Assembly (NCBI RefSeq): GCF_004117055.1
Contig: NZ_CP026363.1
Coordinates: 193,501 to 257,500 of the forward strand
DNA from: Brevibacillus agri
GTDB lineage: Bacteria > Bacillota > Bacilli > Brevibacillales > Brevibacillaceae
Direction of reading: 5' to 3'
DNA: 64,000 nucleotides
Of the stretch, positions 34,702-43,718 are shown piece by piece. The translations under genes and the position numbers were made by a program. A model generated the notes under the pieces. It had not been told where the DNA came from, did not search any database, and was given only the letters and a program-made list of their open reading frames with translations. Numbering within the stretch: position 1 is the stretch's first letter; each line of letters begins with the position of its first letter.

Positions 34702-35622
34702 TCACTTTTTCCTTCTCTTGAATGGATGATTGGAATGCGGGTCTACCAAATCCCGAACGCCGTCTCCCCAAAAATTCAGTCCCATCACCGTCAAAATAAT
34801 GAGAATCCCCGGGAACACCGTCATCCACCACGCTTTGAAAATGACCATTTTTCCGTCGTACAAAATGTTTCCCCAGCTAGGATCTGGCGTAGGGACACCC
34901 GCGCCCAAGAAGCTTAACGCCGCTTCCGTAATAATCGCGTCCGCAAACACAAAGGTTGCCTGAACCACAAGCGGCGACAGCGTATTCGGGGCGATGTGCA
35001 GCCAAATTATGCGTGTCGCGCTCGCTCCTTGTGCCTTCATCGCTTCAATATAGGTTTCTTCGCGAACAACGAGTGCTGCCGAACGAACAATTCTCGCGAC
35101 ATACGGGATAAAGACGATCCCGAGCGCGATAATCACGTTTTCCTTCCGCGGACCCAACGCAGCGACGAGCGCGATTGCAAGCAATATCCCCGGAATCGCC
35201 ATTAACCCGTCGCAAATCCGCATCAAAATTTGATCGAGCACGCGATAATAGCTGGCATACAATCCGATCACCATTCCAATGACGGAAGATACGATGGTCA
35301 CTGAAAATCCAACCCCGATGGAAACTTGCGCCCCGTAAATCAGCCGGGTCAACAGATCGCGCCCAAAGTTATCCGTCCCCAATACATGCTCGGGTCCTGG
35401 CGGCTGCAACCGATTGGCCGGCTCCATTTCATACGGGTCATGCGACACCAAATAAGGCCCGAAAATCGCAAGGGCCGACATCAGGATGACGATGAGGCTT
35501 CCGGTCAGCATCATTTTGTTTGCGAGGAAACGTCGGTAAAACAGTCGCCGCTGCTCCTTTTTCAGCGTTTGTTTGATCTGGGAAAGTTCGACCTTGTCAG
35601 CGTTGATTTCAAGCGCACCCAT
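34702..35622 (-). CDS. Peptide ABC transporter permease (DppC type)
   Basis: 306 residues, six helices. HVLGTDNFGRDLLTRLIYGA motif, ATPase-docking loop TYIEAMKAQGASATRIIWLH, and GAGVPTPDPSWGNILYDGK near the end. A long N-terminal cytoplasmic tail precedes the first helix. 20 bp from the ATPase gene and 14 bp from the other permease gene. Confidence 0.92.
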   Translation of the reverse strand: MGALEINADKVELSQIKQTLKKEQRRLFYRRFLANKMMLTGSLIVILMSALAIFGPYLVSHDPYEMEPANRLQPPGPEHVLGTDNFGRDLLTRLIYGAQVSIGVGFSVTIVSSVIGMVIGLYASYYRVLDQILMRICDGLMAIPGILLAIALVAALGPRKENVIIALGIVFIPYVARIVRSAALVVREETYIEAMKAQGASATRIIWLHIAPNTLSPLVVQATFVFADAIITEAALSFLGAGVPTPDPSWGNILYDGKMVIFKAWWMTVFPGILIILTVMGLNFWGDGVRDLVDPHSNHPFKRRKK

Positions 35623-35636
35623 CCGCTATCTCCTTT

Positions 35637-36587
35637 CTACTTCCTCTCAAGTCTCACCCTTGGATCAATCATTCCGTACAGCACGTCCACGATCAGGTTG
35701 ATAACGACATAAGCCGTCGTCACAAACAGCACCACGCCCTGAATGACCGCGTAATCCCGCCGTTCCACAGAGTTAATAATCAGTTGCCCGATGCCGGGAA
35801 TATTGAAAATGGATTCAGTCACGACCGCTCCCGTAATCAATCCCCCGAATGTTTGTCCAATGACCGTCAAAATCGGCAGAAAAGCGATGCGCAAAGCATG
35901 CTTGTAAATAACGCCCCGCTCTTTTACCCCTTTCGCCCGCGCTGTTTTGATATAATTCGTGTTTAACACTTCGAGCATGGAAGAACGCGTCATCCTGGTG
36001 ATTAAAGCAGCCTGTATCGCTCCTAGCGATAGGGAAGGGAGAATCAAATATTTCAGATGTGTCCACAAGCCCATCTCAAGCGGCTTGTAGCCAGCCACAG
36101 GCAACCATTGCAGCTTCACGCCGACGAGCAAAATCAGAAAGAGAGCCAACAAAAAACTCGGTACAGCCATACCCAACAGCGAAAACCCCATGATCGTCTG
36201 GTCAGTCGCCGTCCCGCGCCGAATCGCCGCCTTGATCCCGATCGGAATCGCAATGGCGAGCGCCACAATCTGGGCGAGAATCGCCAAGGAAATCGTCGGC
36301 GACAAATGGCTCAAAATCGACTGCAAGACGGTTTCCTTCATAAAATACGACTCTCCCAAATCGCCGCGGAACACTTTCATCAGCCACTCCGTGTATTGCT
36401 GGTACAACGGCAAGTTCAGGCCAAGCTGCTCGCGCAATGCCTCAATGTCTTGGGCGGTGGCCGATTCTCCGAGCATGACCGTAGCCGGATCGCCAGGCGT
36501 GATGTGGATTATCAGAAAAATGACGAGCGAGACGACAAAAAGCACAGGAATAAGGGCGAATAGCCTTTTTGCCAAATAAATGTTCAA
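35637..36587 (-). CDS. Peptide ABC transporter permease (DppB type)
   Basis: 316 residues, six helices. First helix FALIPVLFVVSLVIFLIIHI with the following TPGDPATVMLGESAT, docking loop NYIKTARAKGVKERGVIYKH, and TGAVVTESIFNIPGIGQLII. Pairs with the DppC-type permease. Confidence 0.92.
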   Translation of the reverse strand: MNIYLAKRLFALIPVLFVVSLVIFLIIHITPGDPATVMLGESATAQDIEALREQLGLNLPLYQQYTEWLMKVFRGDLGESYFMKETVLQSILSHLSPTISLAILAQIVALAIAIPIGIKAAIRRGTATDQTIMGFSLLGMAVPSFLLALFLILLVGVKLQWLPVAGYKPLEMGLWTHLKYLILPSLSLGAIQAALITRMTRSSMLEVLNTNYIKTARAKGVKERGVIYKHALRIAFLPILTVIGQTFGGLITGAVVTESIFNIPGIGQLIINSVERRDYAVIQGVVLFVTTAYVVINLIVDVLYGMIDPRVRLERK

Positions 36588-36660
36588 CGTTCACCCTCCT
36601 TTTATCAGAACCTTCCAAAAACGATCCACCCATTTCAACAGCAAATGGGTGGAAGCCGCT

Positions 36661-38265
36661 TTATTTCTGGTTGGATACGTTCCAAAAGATCAGTCCGTCC
36701 AGCCATGTCATGTTTTTCACAGAAATCTGGGTTGCGGAAACGCTGTTGCCATCCCCTATTTTCACGACCGGCACATATTCGTAGAACCATTTTTGCAGTT
36801 CATCGTAGACGGCTTTTGCTTGTTCCAGATTTGCTGCTCCCCGAAAACTTGCCAGCAGCTTGTCAAGCTCAGGGCTGTCCGTCCAGCCCGGAAAATCTTT
36901 GCGCATAAAGGCGAGTGAGCTTGGCTCCGGCTTCGGCGTGTTGGTAATGACCAAGATGTCGAATTTGTTTTCATCGTTTCGCAGCTCGGTGAAGGTCGGC
37001 CAATCGTACACTTCTAGCTTCGTTTTCACGCCCATTTTTTCTAGCTGCTGCTGGAAGGCGACCGCTCCGTTGTACATATCTTCGTAATCGCGGCTGGTGA
37101 CGATTTTGATTTCGTCCCCTTTATACCCCGCTTCGGCCAGCATTTGCTTGGCCTTCTCTGGATTGTTCTGGTTGTAAAGCTCTTTTCCGGCATCGCTCGA
37201 CCATTGTCCCAACTGATAGTACATCATCATGCTATGGTTCAGTTTGTAGTACTTTTCATTCGTATAGGCACCGATCAGGATCGACTCCGCATCTATCCCC
37301 GCACCGATCGCTTGCCGCGCCTTTGCATTTGTAAACAAGCCTTTCTTTTTGTTGAAGTAAAGCGTCAGCATTCCCGTTGGGGCAACCTCGATCTTGATGT
37401 TGGAATCCGTCTCCAGCCGCTCGACATTATCATAGGAGACGTCAGCCGCCACGTCGTATTCCCCCGACAGTAAGCCCGCCACCTGTGTAGAGGCGTCCGG
37501 GGTAAACTGGAAGTACAAATCGTCCACCAAAGCTTCCCGTTTTCCTGCCAGACCGTCAGCCGCTTCCTCCCGCGGCGCATAATCCGGGTGCTTGGCCAGA
37601 TGAATATACTGATCCTGCTTCCACTCCTTGAACTGGAATGGCCCTGTTCCTACGTAATCTTTTACGCCCTTCGGATCGGCTGTCTCAATGATCTCCTTCG
37701 GCATAATGGCCGGGTAGTTCCCGCCCAAATAAGCAAGCACAGGCATGGCAGTCGCAGTCGGCTGCTGCAAATGCAGCACAGCAGTATGGGCGTCCTTTGC
37801 TTCAAACCGGGCGTCTTTGAAATGATCCTTACCCGCACTGGCCGTCGTGATCCAGCGGTTCATCGAAGCGACGACATCGTCTGCCGTCAGCTCTTTTCCA
37901 TTGTGAAAACGAACCCCTTTTCGCAGCCGAAACGTAATCGTCTTCCCATCCTCGCTCTGCTCCCAGGAATCAGCGAGCATCGGCTTGATCTGATAGCGCG
38001 AATCTACCGTGACCAATGTTTCAAAGACATTTCTGCCAATGGTTGCCGACGCCTGGGATGTCGTCACATGCGGGTCAAGCGTCTGGGGCTGTGCCTGGTA
38101 AGCCACCTTCAACTCGCCCCCCGCCTTGGCATCTGCCGCAGGCTTTGCTTCTGTCTTTGTTTCGGTCTTCGCTCCTTCGTTTTGCGCCGTTTGCGCTCCA
38201 CAGCCCGCCAAGGAAAAAGCGAGCAAAAGCAGGCAGAGCTTTTTTGCCAGACTCGGACTTTTCAT
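36661..38265 (-). CDS. Peptide ABC transporter substrate-binding lipoprotein
   Basis: 534 residues, SBP_bac_5 family. Lipoprotein signal with lipobox SLAGC and an Ala/Lys/Thr-rich linker (EGAKTETKTEAKPAADAKAG), then GELKVAYQAQPQTLDPHVTT, FRLRKGVRFHNGKELTADDV and GTGPFQFKEWK. The ligand is a peptide or peptide-like compound. ATG 38265 is preferred; a TTG two codons upstream lies nearer GGGGG and is possible. It follows a C45 hydrolase gene. Confidence 0.88.
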   Translation of the reverse strand: MKSPSLAKKLCLLLLAFSLAGCGAQTAQNEGAKTETKTEAKPAADAKAGGELKVAYQAQPQTLDPHVTTSQASATIGRNVFETLVTVDSRYQIKPMLADSWEQSEDGKTITFRLRKGVRFHNGKELTADDVVASMNRWITTASAGKDHFKDARFEAKDAHTAVLHLQQPTATAMPVLAYLGGNYPAIMPKEIIETADPKGVKDYVGTGPFQFKEWKQDQYIHLAKHPDYAPREEAADGLAGKREALVDDLYFQFTPDASTQVAGLLSGEYDVAADVSYDNVERLETDSNIKIEVAPTGMLTLYFNKKKGLFTNAKARQAIGAGIDAESILIGAYTNEKYYKLNHSMMMYYQLGQWSSDAGKELYNQNNPEKAKQMLAEAGYKGDEIKIVTSRDYEDMYNGAVAFQQQLEKMGVKTKLEVYDWPTFTELRNDENKFDILVITNTPKPEPSSLAFMRKDFPGWTDSPELDKLLASFRGAANLEQAKAVYDELQKWFYEYVPVVKIGDGNSVSATQISVKNMTWLDGLIFWNVSNQK

Positions 38266-38304
38266 CTTCAATGATCCCCCTTTTGATAGCGCCAACTTCA
38301 TTCC

Positions 38305-39426
38305 CTATTCAGAAAACGAGTAACGCTTGTATTCGTACTGATTGGGCGGCCCGATGGCGACCCACAAGTTCCCTTCTGTCGGTTCCGCAATGACCGAAGC
38401 AAACGTGATGATGTCTGCCCCGTTGTCTCCGGGAGATTGGACTGCCTCGTCGCCTGGAACCTGGCACAGACAATGCGGATACGTATGGCGATCGCGTAAA
38501 ATGTCCTGCATGACCGCGACATTCAGCTTGCCGTGATTCTCCTGCAACAAACGCTGCATGCGCTCAAGCCGAATCCGTGAATTTACCAGCTCTACCCCGC
38601 GCAAACGTTCCTCTTCCACTAACTCTGCTGCCGTATAGTGGTTGGAATGGGCGAGCAAGCCGTTTTCCGGGCGAATGATGACCTCGCGCGTCGGCGTGTT
38701 TTCCAAGTCAACAGCGCCGTGCTTGTCCATCATAATCAGGTTTCGCGAGGACGCCCGATGAATGCGGCGAACGAGTTGAATCGCTTCTACCAGCGCGGCC
38801 GCAGTCAGGGCAAGCCGGGAATACATGTAGCGCGGAAAGCCTGCGCGCCATCCATCACAGGTCAAAAAGTTTGCAAAAACGCCCATGCCCCGATTGTTAA
38901 TGCCGACATACGAAACCTGGCCGGCGGTGGTCAGCATGAGAGTGGCTGGTCCCTTGTCCGGAACGATTTCGACGACCACCCCCAATTCGGAATAAAAAGC
39001 AGGAAGATCGCAGTTTTGCCCGATCAACGGTACGCCGTTGGAAGTCGCTTCCGCCAAAACCGCAAAGGTCGTGCATTCATTTTGCGCTTTGAAATAGCTG
39101 TTGATCTCCGCCCGCAATTGCAGCAAGTAAGCCTCTTCGACGGCGATACCCGCCCCTTCGGCAATCCCCATTACCTCTTCATCGAAGAAGGGAGCGTATT
39201 TTTGCACATACGGCCGATATTGCAGCACCGCCTCTTCAAGCTGGCGGGCAGAAATCTGAAACCTGCGATCCAGACGCTCCCTGGCGTAGCCGAGATGCTT
39301 TTCGATCAAGCGCGCACAGGCTTCCCCAAACTGTTGCCCGATCTGCCGATGCGTCCCGCGAAAACGGAAAAACGGAAATGATGCGGATGATTGACACTTG
39401 TACGTATTCTTCGCCTGCTCTGACAT
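38305..39426 (-). CDS. C45-type acyltransferase/hydrolase (penicillin acyltransferase-like)
   Basis: 373 residues, Ntn-hydrolase of the acyl-CoA:6-aminopenicillanic acid acyltransferase (C45) family. The self-processing nucleophile is the Cys in QNECTTFAVLAE (near residue 118), with RGTHRQIGQQFGEACARLIE at the start and VPLIGQNCDLPAFY downstream. Family members cleave or transfer N-acyl groups on amino acids and peptides. No signal peptide, so action on imported substrate is likely. AAGGAG precedes the ATG. First gene of the operon with the peptide importer. Confidence 0.87.
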   Translation of the reverse strand: MSEQAKNTYKCQSSASFPFFRFRGTHRQIGQQFGEACARLIEKHLGYARERLDRRFQISARQLEEAVLQYRPYVQKYAPFFDEEVMGIAEGAGIAVEEAYLLQLRAEINSYFKAQNECTTFAVLAEATSNGVPLIGQNCDLPAFYSELGVVVEIVPDKGPATLMLTTAGQVSYVGINNRGMGVFANFLTCDGWRAGFPRYMYSRLALTAAALVEAIQLVRRIHRASSRNLIMMDKHGAVDLENTPTREVIIRPENGLLAHSNHYTAAELVEEERLRGVELVNSRIRLERMQRLLQENHGKLNVAVMQDILRDRHTYPHCLCQVPGDEAVQSPGDNGADIITFASVIAEPTEGNLWVAIGPPNQYEYKRYSFSE

Positions 39427-39650
39427 CTGGTTCTCTCCTTACACATTGTTTCGGCTGAGTCTCTTTTTTGTACGTGGGTGGGTCGGTAAGCCAGGTCAAC
39501 TCCTTGTCAAATTTTTATAAAATTCTGTACCATCAAAATAGCACGGCAGATTATTAAAGTAAATTTTATATTTTTGTTGTTAATTGAAAAAAATTTTTAA
39601 GTATCGCAAATAAAAAAACAGTGCCCAGTGCACTGCTGACAAAAGAAACG
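39427..39650 (-). promoter_or_regulatory. AT-rich control region of the C45/peptide-transport operon
   Basis: 224 bp between the LysR gene and the operon it probably controls. It contains AATTTTTATAAAATT (39510-39524), a dyad of LysR (T-N11-A) type, and further AT-rich half repeats near 39560. No clear consensus promoter was picked, which suits an activator-dependent promoter. Confidence 0.4.
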
Positions 39651-40523
39651 CTAGGAATAATCCATCATGTTAAACGAAGTGATGTATTCGATAAACTTAT
39701 CGACGACTGCCAGTTGGGTCGCCGATTCCCGATACATGATCCACGTTTTGAGCGTAATCGCCTCCCCGCTTTTGTAAACCAGTTCTTTCGTTTGCAGTTG
39801 GTCTTCTGCGCGCAGAAAGCAGTCTGGAATAATCGCATAGCCCAGTTCGTTTTTGACCATCTCTCTGCAAATTTCAAAAGAATCGACCTGCATCGAAATC
39901 AGTGGCGGTTCCGCGAATCGTTCGTACCACCATTTATTGATATCGTCGTTAAAGTCGATGTTGTTTTTATAGTTGATCCGCGGAATTTTCGGCAAATCCG
40001 CAAGCTGAATGTTCTCTTTGGAGATCAAATAGACGTTCTCTTCTTTTACCAGGTACTTCTTTTCCGACCAAGTATAGTTCCCTCTCACGATGCCGACATG
40101 AATGTCCTCATTTCGCAGCAAATCGTAAATCTCGTCGCTGATCCCCGTGTTGACGTTGATCTCGACCTTGGGATACAGCTTGAGGAACTCTTTCAAGATC
40201 GGCGGAAGCTTGTAATGAGCAATGACGCGCGAAACGCCCAACCGCAACGTCCCCTGCGGCTCGCTGCCCATGTTCAGCACATAGTCCCTCGCTTTTCTCA
40301 GCTCCGCCAACGTTTTTTTGGCAAACTGAACGAGATACCTGCCCTCCGGGGTAAACTCTATGCTCCGCCCGTTTTTCGAAATAATGTGAACCCCAAACTC
40401 CTTCTCAAGCTGCTGCAGCCGATAGGTCAACGCTGGTGGTGTGATATGGAGAAGTTCTGCTGCCCTCGTCAGGTTCTGTGCTTCGTATATGTACGTTAAC
40501 ATTAAGCAATCCTTCTCGTTCAT
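39651..40523 (-). CDS. LysR-family transcriptional regulator
   Basis: 290 residues. N-terminal winged helix (YEAQNLTRAAELLHITPPAL, TYRLQQLEKEFGVHIISKNG) and LysR effector domain (GTLRLGVSRVIAHYKLPPIL). AGGAGG precedes the ATG. It lies upstream of, and in the same direction as, the C45-peptide transporter operon; LysR genes are more often divergent from targets. The inducer may be a peptide or acyl amino acid, by inference. Confidence 0.92.
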   Translation of the reverse strand: MNEKDCLMLTYIYEAQNLTRAAELLHITPPALTYRLQQLEKEFGVHIISKNGRSIEFTPEGRYLVQFAKKTLAELRKARDYVLNMGSEPQGTLRLGVSRVIAHYKLPPILKEFLKLYPKVEINVNTGISDEIYDLLRNEDIHVGIVRGNYTWSEKKYLVKEENVYLISKENIQLADLPKIPRINYKNNIDFNDDINKWWYERFAEPPLISMQVDSFEICREMVKNELGYAIIPDCFLRAEDQLQTKELVYKSGEAITLKTWIMYRESATQLAVVDKFIEYITSFNMMDYS

Positions 40524-40688
40524 CGTTACCTCCTGCGGTTTTGTGGTTGTGGGGATGAGGGTGTTTTATTACTGTTCTACTTGGGAGGGCGGGTTCCTTT
40601 TATTTTTGGGGGTTCGAAAATATTTCACTCTGACCCATGTTTTCGCTTATTCTCCATCATGTAAATGGCCGCGCTCCTTTCCTTGACA

Positions 40689-40718
40689 GCAAAAGAGATG
40701 ACCAGGAAGTCATCTCTT
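40689..40718 (-). terminator. Terminator of the Rieske-domain gene
   Basis: AAGAGATGAC pairs perfectly with GTCATCTCTT around CAGGAA; read leftward TTTTGC follows. Confidence 0.7.
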
Positions 40719-40740
40719 CACTCAGAGTTTTGCTTCAAGA

Positions 40741-42498
40741 TTACGCCTCTTCAAACAGCCGTTCGCCCCGGTGCAGCCGAGTGGCTATTCGGGCGATATG
40801 CGGCTGTTCGCGAGGGGTAGGCGCGTGGGCCGCCAAATAGCGGGTTGCAGCCAGAAGCATCGTTTCGCCAGCATGAGTGGCAAAAGCGTCGCTACGCATT
40901 GCCCAGCGATCATACTCGGCTACTGCTGCTTCGTACATTTGAAACGAATGAAATTCGGCGTCTTCGCGTAAAAGCGCATGGCCCAACGTATTAAGCAGGG
41001 CGTCAGGGTCGCCGCCGGCGTGTAAGTAGCCGGCTGTCCACTGCGCCGCTTCTTTCACCTGCTGGCGTTGATCCAAAATTTCCAGCAGCCGCTCTGGGCG
41101 AGAAGTGTCGACGGCTGGTACAGCCGAGCCATCCGGGCGTTGGGCCGCAGGGATATTCAAAAAACGATCCAAATAAATTCTGATTACCCCGTGGTAGATC
41201 GCGCGGATGAGCAGCGGATGGGTCGAGCGACGCAGACGCTCATGCACGGCGTGGGCATAGGTAAAGGTATGCAAAATGGAGAGCCAATCCCCGAAATCGT
41301 TCTGGGTATGGAAACGAACGATCCGCTCCGCCGCAGCCAAAGCAACCAGTTGGGCCAGTTGAGCCGGATGTGCACCTGATTTCAAAAGCTCCGTCACAAG
41401 GTTCACCGTTTTAAGAGGCTCGTCGCTTAAAAGCTGTACCACAATTTTCTTCTCGTCTGCTGCGGAAATGTCTGCACAGGACTCTGCCAGAGGAAGGCTC
41501 TCCAACTGGGCGAAAGCTTCCTTCAGTGGAACGACTAGATTTACTGGTGACTGCCATTGATGAAGTTCCTCGCTCCGGGTCGGATTGGCGAGGAGCCGAA
41601 CAAGCGAGGTCAGCGTCTGCTCGGTGTGCTCTTCGCCGATAAGGCCAATCGCTTCAAAAGCTTTATTGTGGAAATCGAACGTATGGCCGCCGTCCAAATA
41701 AAAGTGGTCCGTCACCGCCAGCAACATCATCTCCGAAAGCTGCTCCAGGGAAGCTCCCTGCCGAATCGCCGTGAGCAACACTCTTTCCGCCCCTTGTGTG
41801 TCGCGGACCTCGATACAGTTGCGGTACCATTCCGTCAGCCGTTCCAACGGCACTTCGGCCCCCGGCAGCGGCTTTAGCAGATGCCGCGCTGCTGCACCGG
41901 ATCTGTTGCGAGCCACGTGAAGCAGCCCTTGATAAAGAGCGAGGATCGTTCCTGCTTTATCTAGCTTCGGCAGCACATTGGCCATCGCGGTAAGGATGGT
42001 GAGCCCCGAATCCCACCCTCTTCCATGCGCGGTGCCGAATTTGATGCCGACCTGCATGATTTCCCCGGCTGAAACGCCGGCTTCCACCAATCCGACGACA
42101 GCTTTGGCAATCACGAGTCCGAGATTTTGCTCCAGCCCTTCTTGCAACCGAAGTTTGTATTTTTCTATGCTGTTTGCCTGTTTTGGATGCGGATTCACCC
42201 AAACGACTCCATTTTCCATTTTCACTTCATAGGATGGGACATCGTCCGCCCACGGATCCAACGTTCCGCCGCTGCAGACATCAAAGCGCGCATGATGCCA
42301 ATGACAGGTGAGTATCCCGTCGCACAAGCTCCCCATATGCAGGGGAAATCCCATGTGCGGACAGCGATTGTCTACCGCATATACCTGTTCCTCATGATAA
42401 AACACGGCGATCCCACCATGGATTACCTTATGGCCCTTCTCTTGAATCGACGTCAGCGTACCCGCGTTGATCCAAGGCTGGCTTTGGGTTTGTTGCAT
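40741..42498 (-). CDS. Rieske [2Fe-2S] domain fused to a large helical domain
   Basis: 585 residues. Residues ~8-105 form a Rieske domain: CPHMGFPLHMGS and CHWHHARFDVCSGG supply the two Cys and two His of the cluster. The remaining ~480 residues are largely helical with many His (TDHFYLDGGHTFDFHNKAFE, ILHTFTYAHAVHERLRR) and match no family I can name with certainty. There is no ring-hydroxylase-type catalytic domain with its mononuclear iron motif. GGAGGG precedes the ATG at 42498. It is a single gene with its own terminator; cytosolic, since no signal is seen. Confidence 0.82.
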   Translation of the reverse strand: MQQTQSQPWINAGTLTSIQEKGHKVIHGGIAVFYHEEQVYAVDNRCPHMGFPLHMGSLCDGILTCHWHHARFDVCSGGTLDPWADDVPSYEVKMENGVVWVNPHPKQANSIEKYKLRLQEGLEQNLGLVIAKAVVGLVEAGVSAGEIMQVGIKFGTAHGRGWDSGLTILTAMANVLPKLDKAGTILALYQGLLHVARNRSGAAARHLLKPLPGAEVPLERLTEWYRNCIEVRDTQGAERVLLTAIRQGASLEQLSEMMLLAVTDHFYLDGGHTFDFHNKAFEAIGLIGEEHTEQTLTSLVRLLANPTRSEELHQWQSPVNLVVPLKEAFAQLESLPLAESCADISAADEKKIVVQLLSDEPLKTVNLVTELLKSGAHPAQLAQLVALAAAERIVRFHTQNDFGDWLSILHTFTYAHAVHERLRRSTHPLLIRAIYHGVIRIYLDRFLNIPAAQRPDGSAVPAVDTSRPERLLEILDQRQQVKEAAQWTAGYLHAGGDPDALLNTLGHALLREDAEFHSFQMYEAAVAEYDRWAMRSDAFATHAGETMLLAATRYLAAHAPTPREQPHIARIATRLHRGERLFEEA

Positions 42499-42995
42499 TC
42501 TGATCCCTCCATTAAAATTCTGTATTTTCAAGCAAATTTATCATCGTTCATCTACTTTGTCAACATTTTTATTTGAAATGTATGGTAACGTCGTTAAATC
42601 TATCTCATGTAAAACTACTAGGGACAATTTGCTATGGATTGCTATTAAAGGTATTTGCGGAATATGGATAGGACATTGATGAGCATACTCCTGTAGCCGT
42701 TCAAATCTCAAAAAAAGCAGATGCCATTAGGCAAACTGCTTTTTTCGCATCAGAAGACATTGGCATTTTATCCTAAACGAGTGGGAAATTCCCTGTCATC
42801 CAGGACGTATAGTCCGCTATTCCTTCTGTTTTGATTAACCCTTAGTAATTAAGATGCTTCCAACCCAGCACGTTACGCTATAATGTCAGAATCAAAAATA
42901 GTCATCTCGCCCATGTCATCTTTCGCCCGCTCCCACTCCGCCTTACAGCCGCAAGGCTTCACAGCCTCTCTACGCCCTCTCCAACCAAAATCCCG

Positions 42996-43079
42996 AAGCA
43001 ATTATAGTCGTAAGAAGAAACAGGGCAAAAACAGGATCCAGGAGGAGAAAATCGGGGTCAAAAAAGCAATTATAGTCGT
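42996..43079. repeat. Two copies of a 16-bp repeat
   Basis: AAGCAATTATAGTCGT occurs at 42996-43011 and 43064-43079. It is the inverted form of the 20-bp units at 43314-43370 and 55264-55299. Confidence 0.75.
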
Positions 43080-43257
43080 GTTAAAGGCAGGAGAAAAGAC
43101 AGGGATGGACCAGAGTTAATCGGATGAAACATCGGAGGAAATGATCGAGAAAAAACAGAAGAAAAACGTCCGAAGCCCTTGCCACGCTTGCATTTCTCCT
43201 CCCTCCCCGTCAACCGCTTTCCCTTGCATTTTCGGGTCTTGCGACCCTTTTGAAGCA

Positions 43258-43370
43258 GAGAAAAAAGCCGAGGAAAACAGGAGTCGATCCCCGCTTCTCG
43301 CTCGGCTCGTAGCACGACTATTTAAGCTTTAGTACGACTGTTTATGCTTTGAGATGACTTTGATTGCTTT
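43258..43370. repeat. Dispersed repeat: hairpin plus three 20-bp tandem units (left copy)
   Basis: AAGCCGAGG and CTCGGCT enclose a loop containing ATCCCCGCTTCTCG; then three units of 20-bp period start at 43314 (ACGACTATTTAAGCTTT), 43334 (ACGACTGTTTATGCTTT) and 43354 (ATGACTTTGATTGCTTT). A related copy stands at 55207-55299. Read leftward the hairpin ends in TTTTTTC and could end transcription. Confidence 0.75.
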
Positions 43371-43718
43371 CTACATAGTAGGGATAAGGAACAATGGGGA
43401 GAGGAATTAAAAAAACCGCCTTCGTATTGAAGACGATTTTTTTGGGTTGCACGTAAGCGGCGGGGTAATTAATACCCTCATGAACCAAATCATGAGCAAA
43501 TTGCTCCGCTCCTCAAACCCATTAGCATTTTATGTTATTACAGAACAGTTTATACAAAGAAAAAAGAAAGGCTTGCCCGTGAACGATGAACAAATGAACT
43601 ATGTATAAGAACAAGATCATTTGTTTCCATGAACTGAATCATGTGCAGACTACTGCAACGTTCCTCAATCCCTTCTGAGTGATATTATACCATGACTTCC
43701 CCATCTGTCAACAACGTA

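Larger units (their letters stand above)
42499..43718. other. Gene-free stretch at the island border
   Basis: About 1.2 kb without a convincing gene. It holds inverted groups of a 16-20 bp repeat (42996-43079 and 43314-43370), a terminator-like hairpin (43262-43309), and a short A/T hairpin near 43415-43445. Small frames here have no ribosome sites. Composition falls toward A/T rightward. Confidence 0.55.

Noticed and set aside
43141..43332. 63-codon frame in the repeat region
   Set aside because: It spans the hairpin and repeat units, has odd composition and no ribosome site.
42880..43380. Repeats at 42996-43370 as a CRISPR array
   Set aside because: The 20-bp units are directly abutting or inverted with no spacers of constant length, and no cas genes are in the window.
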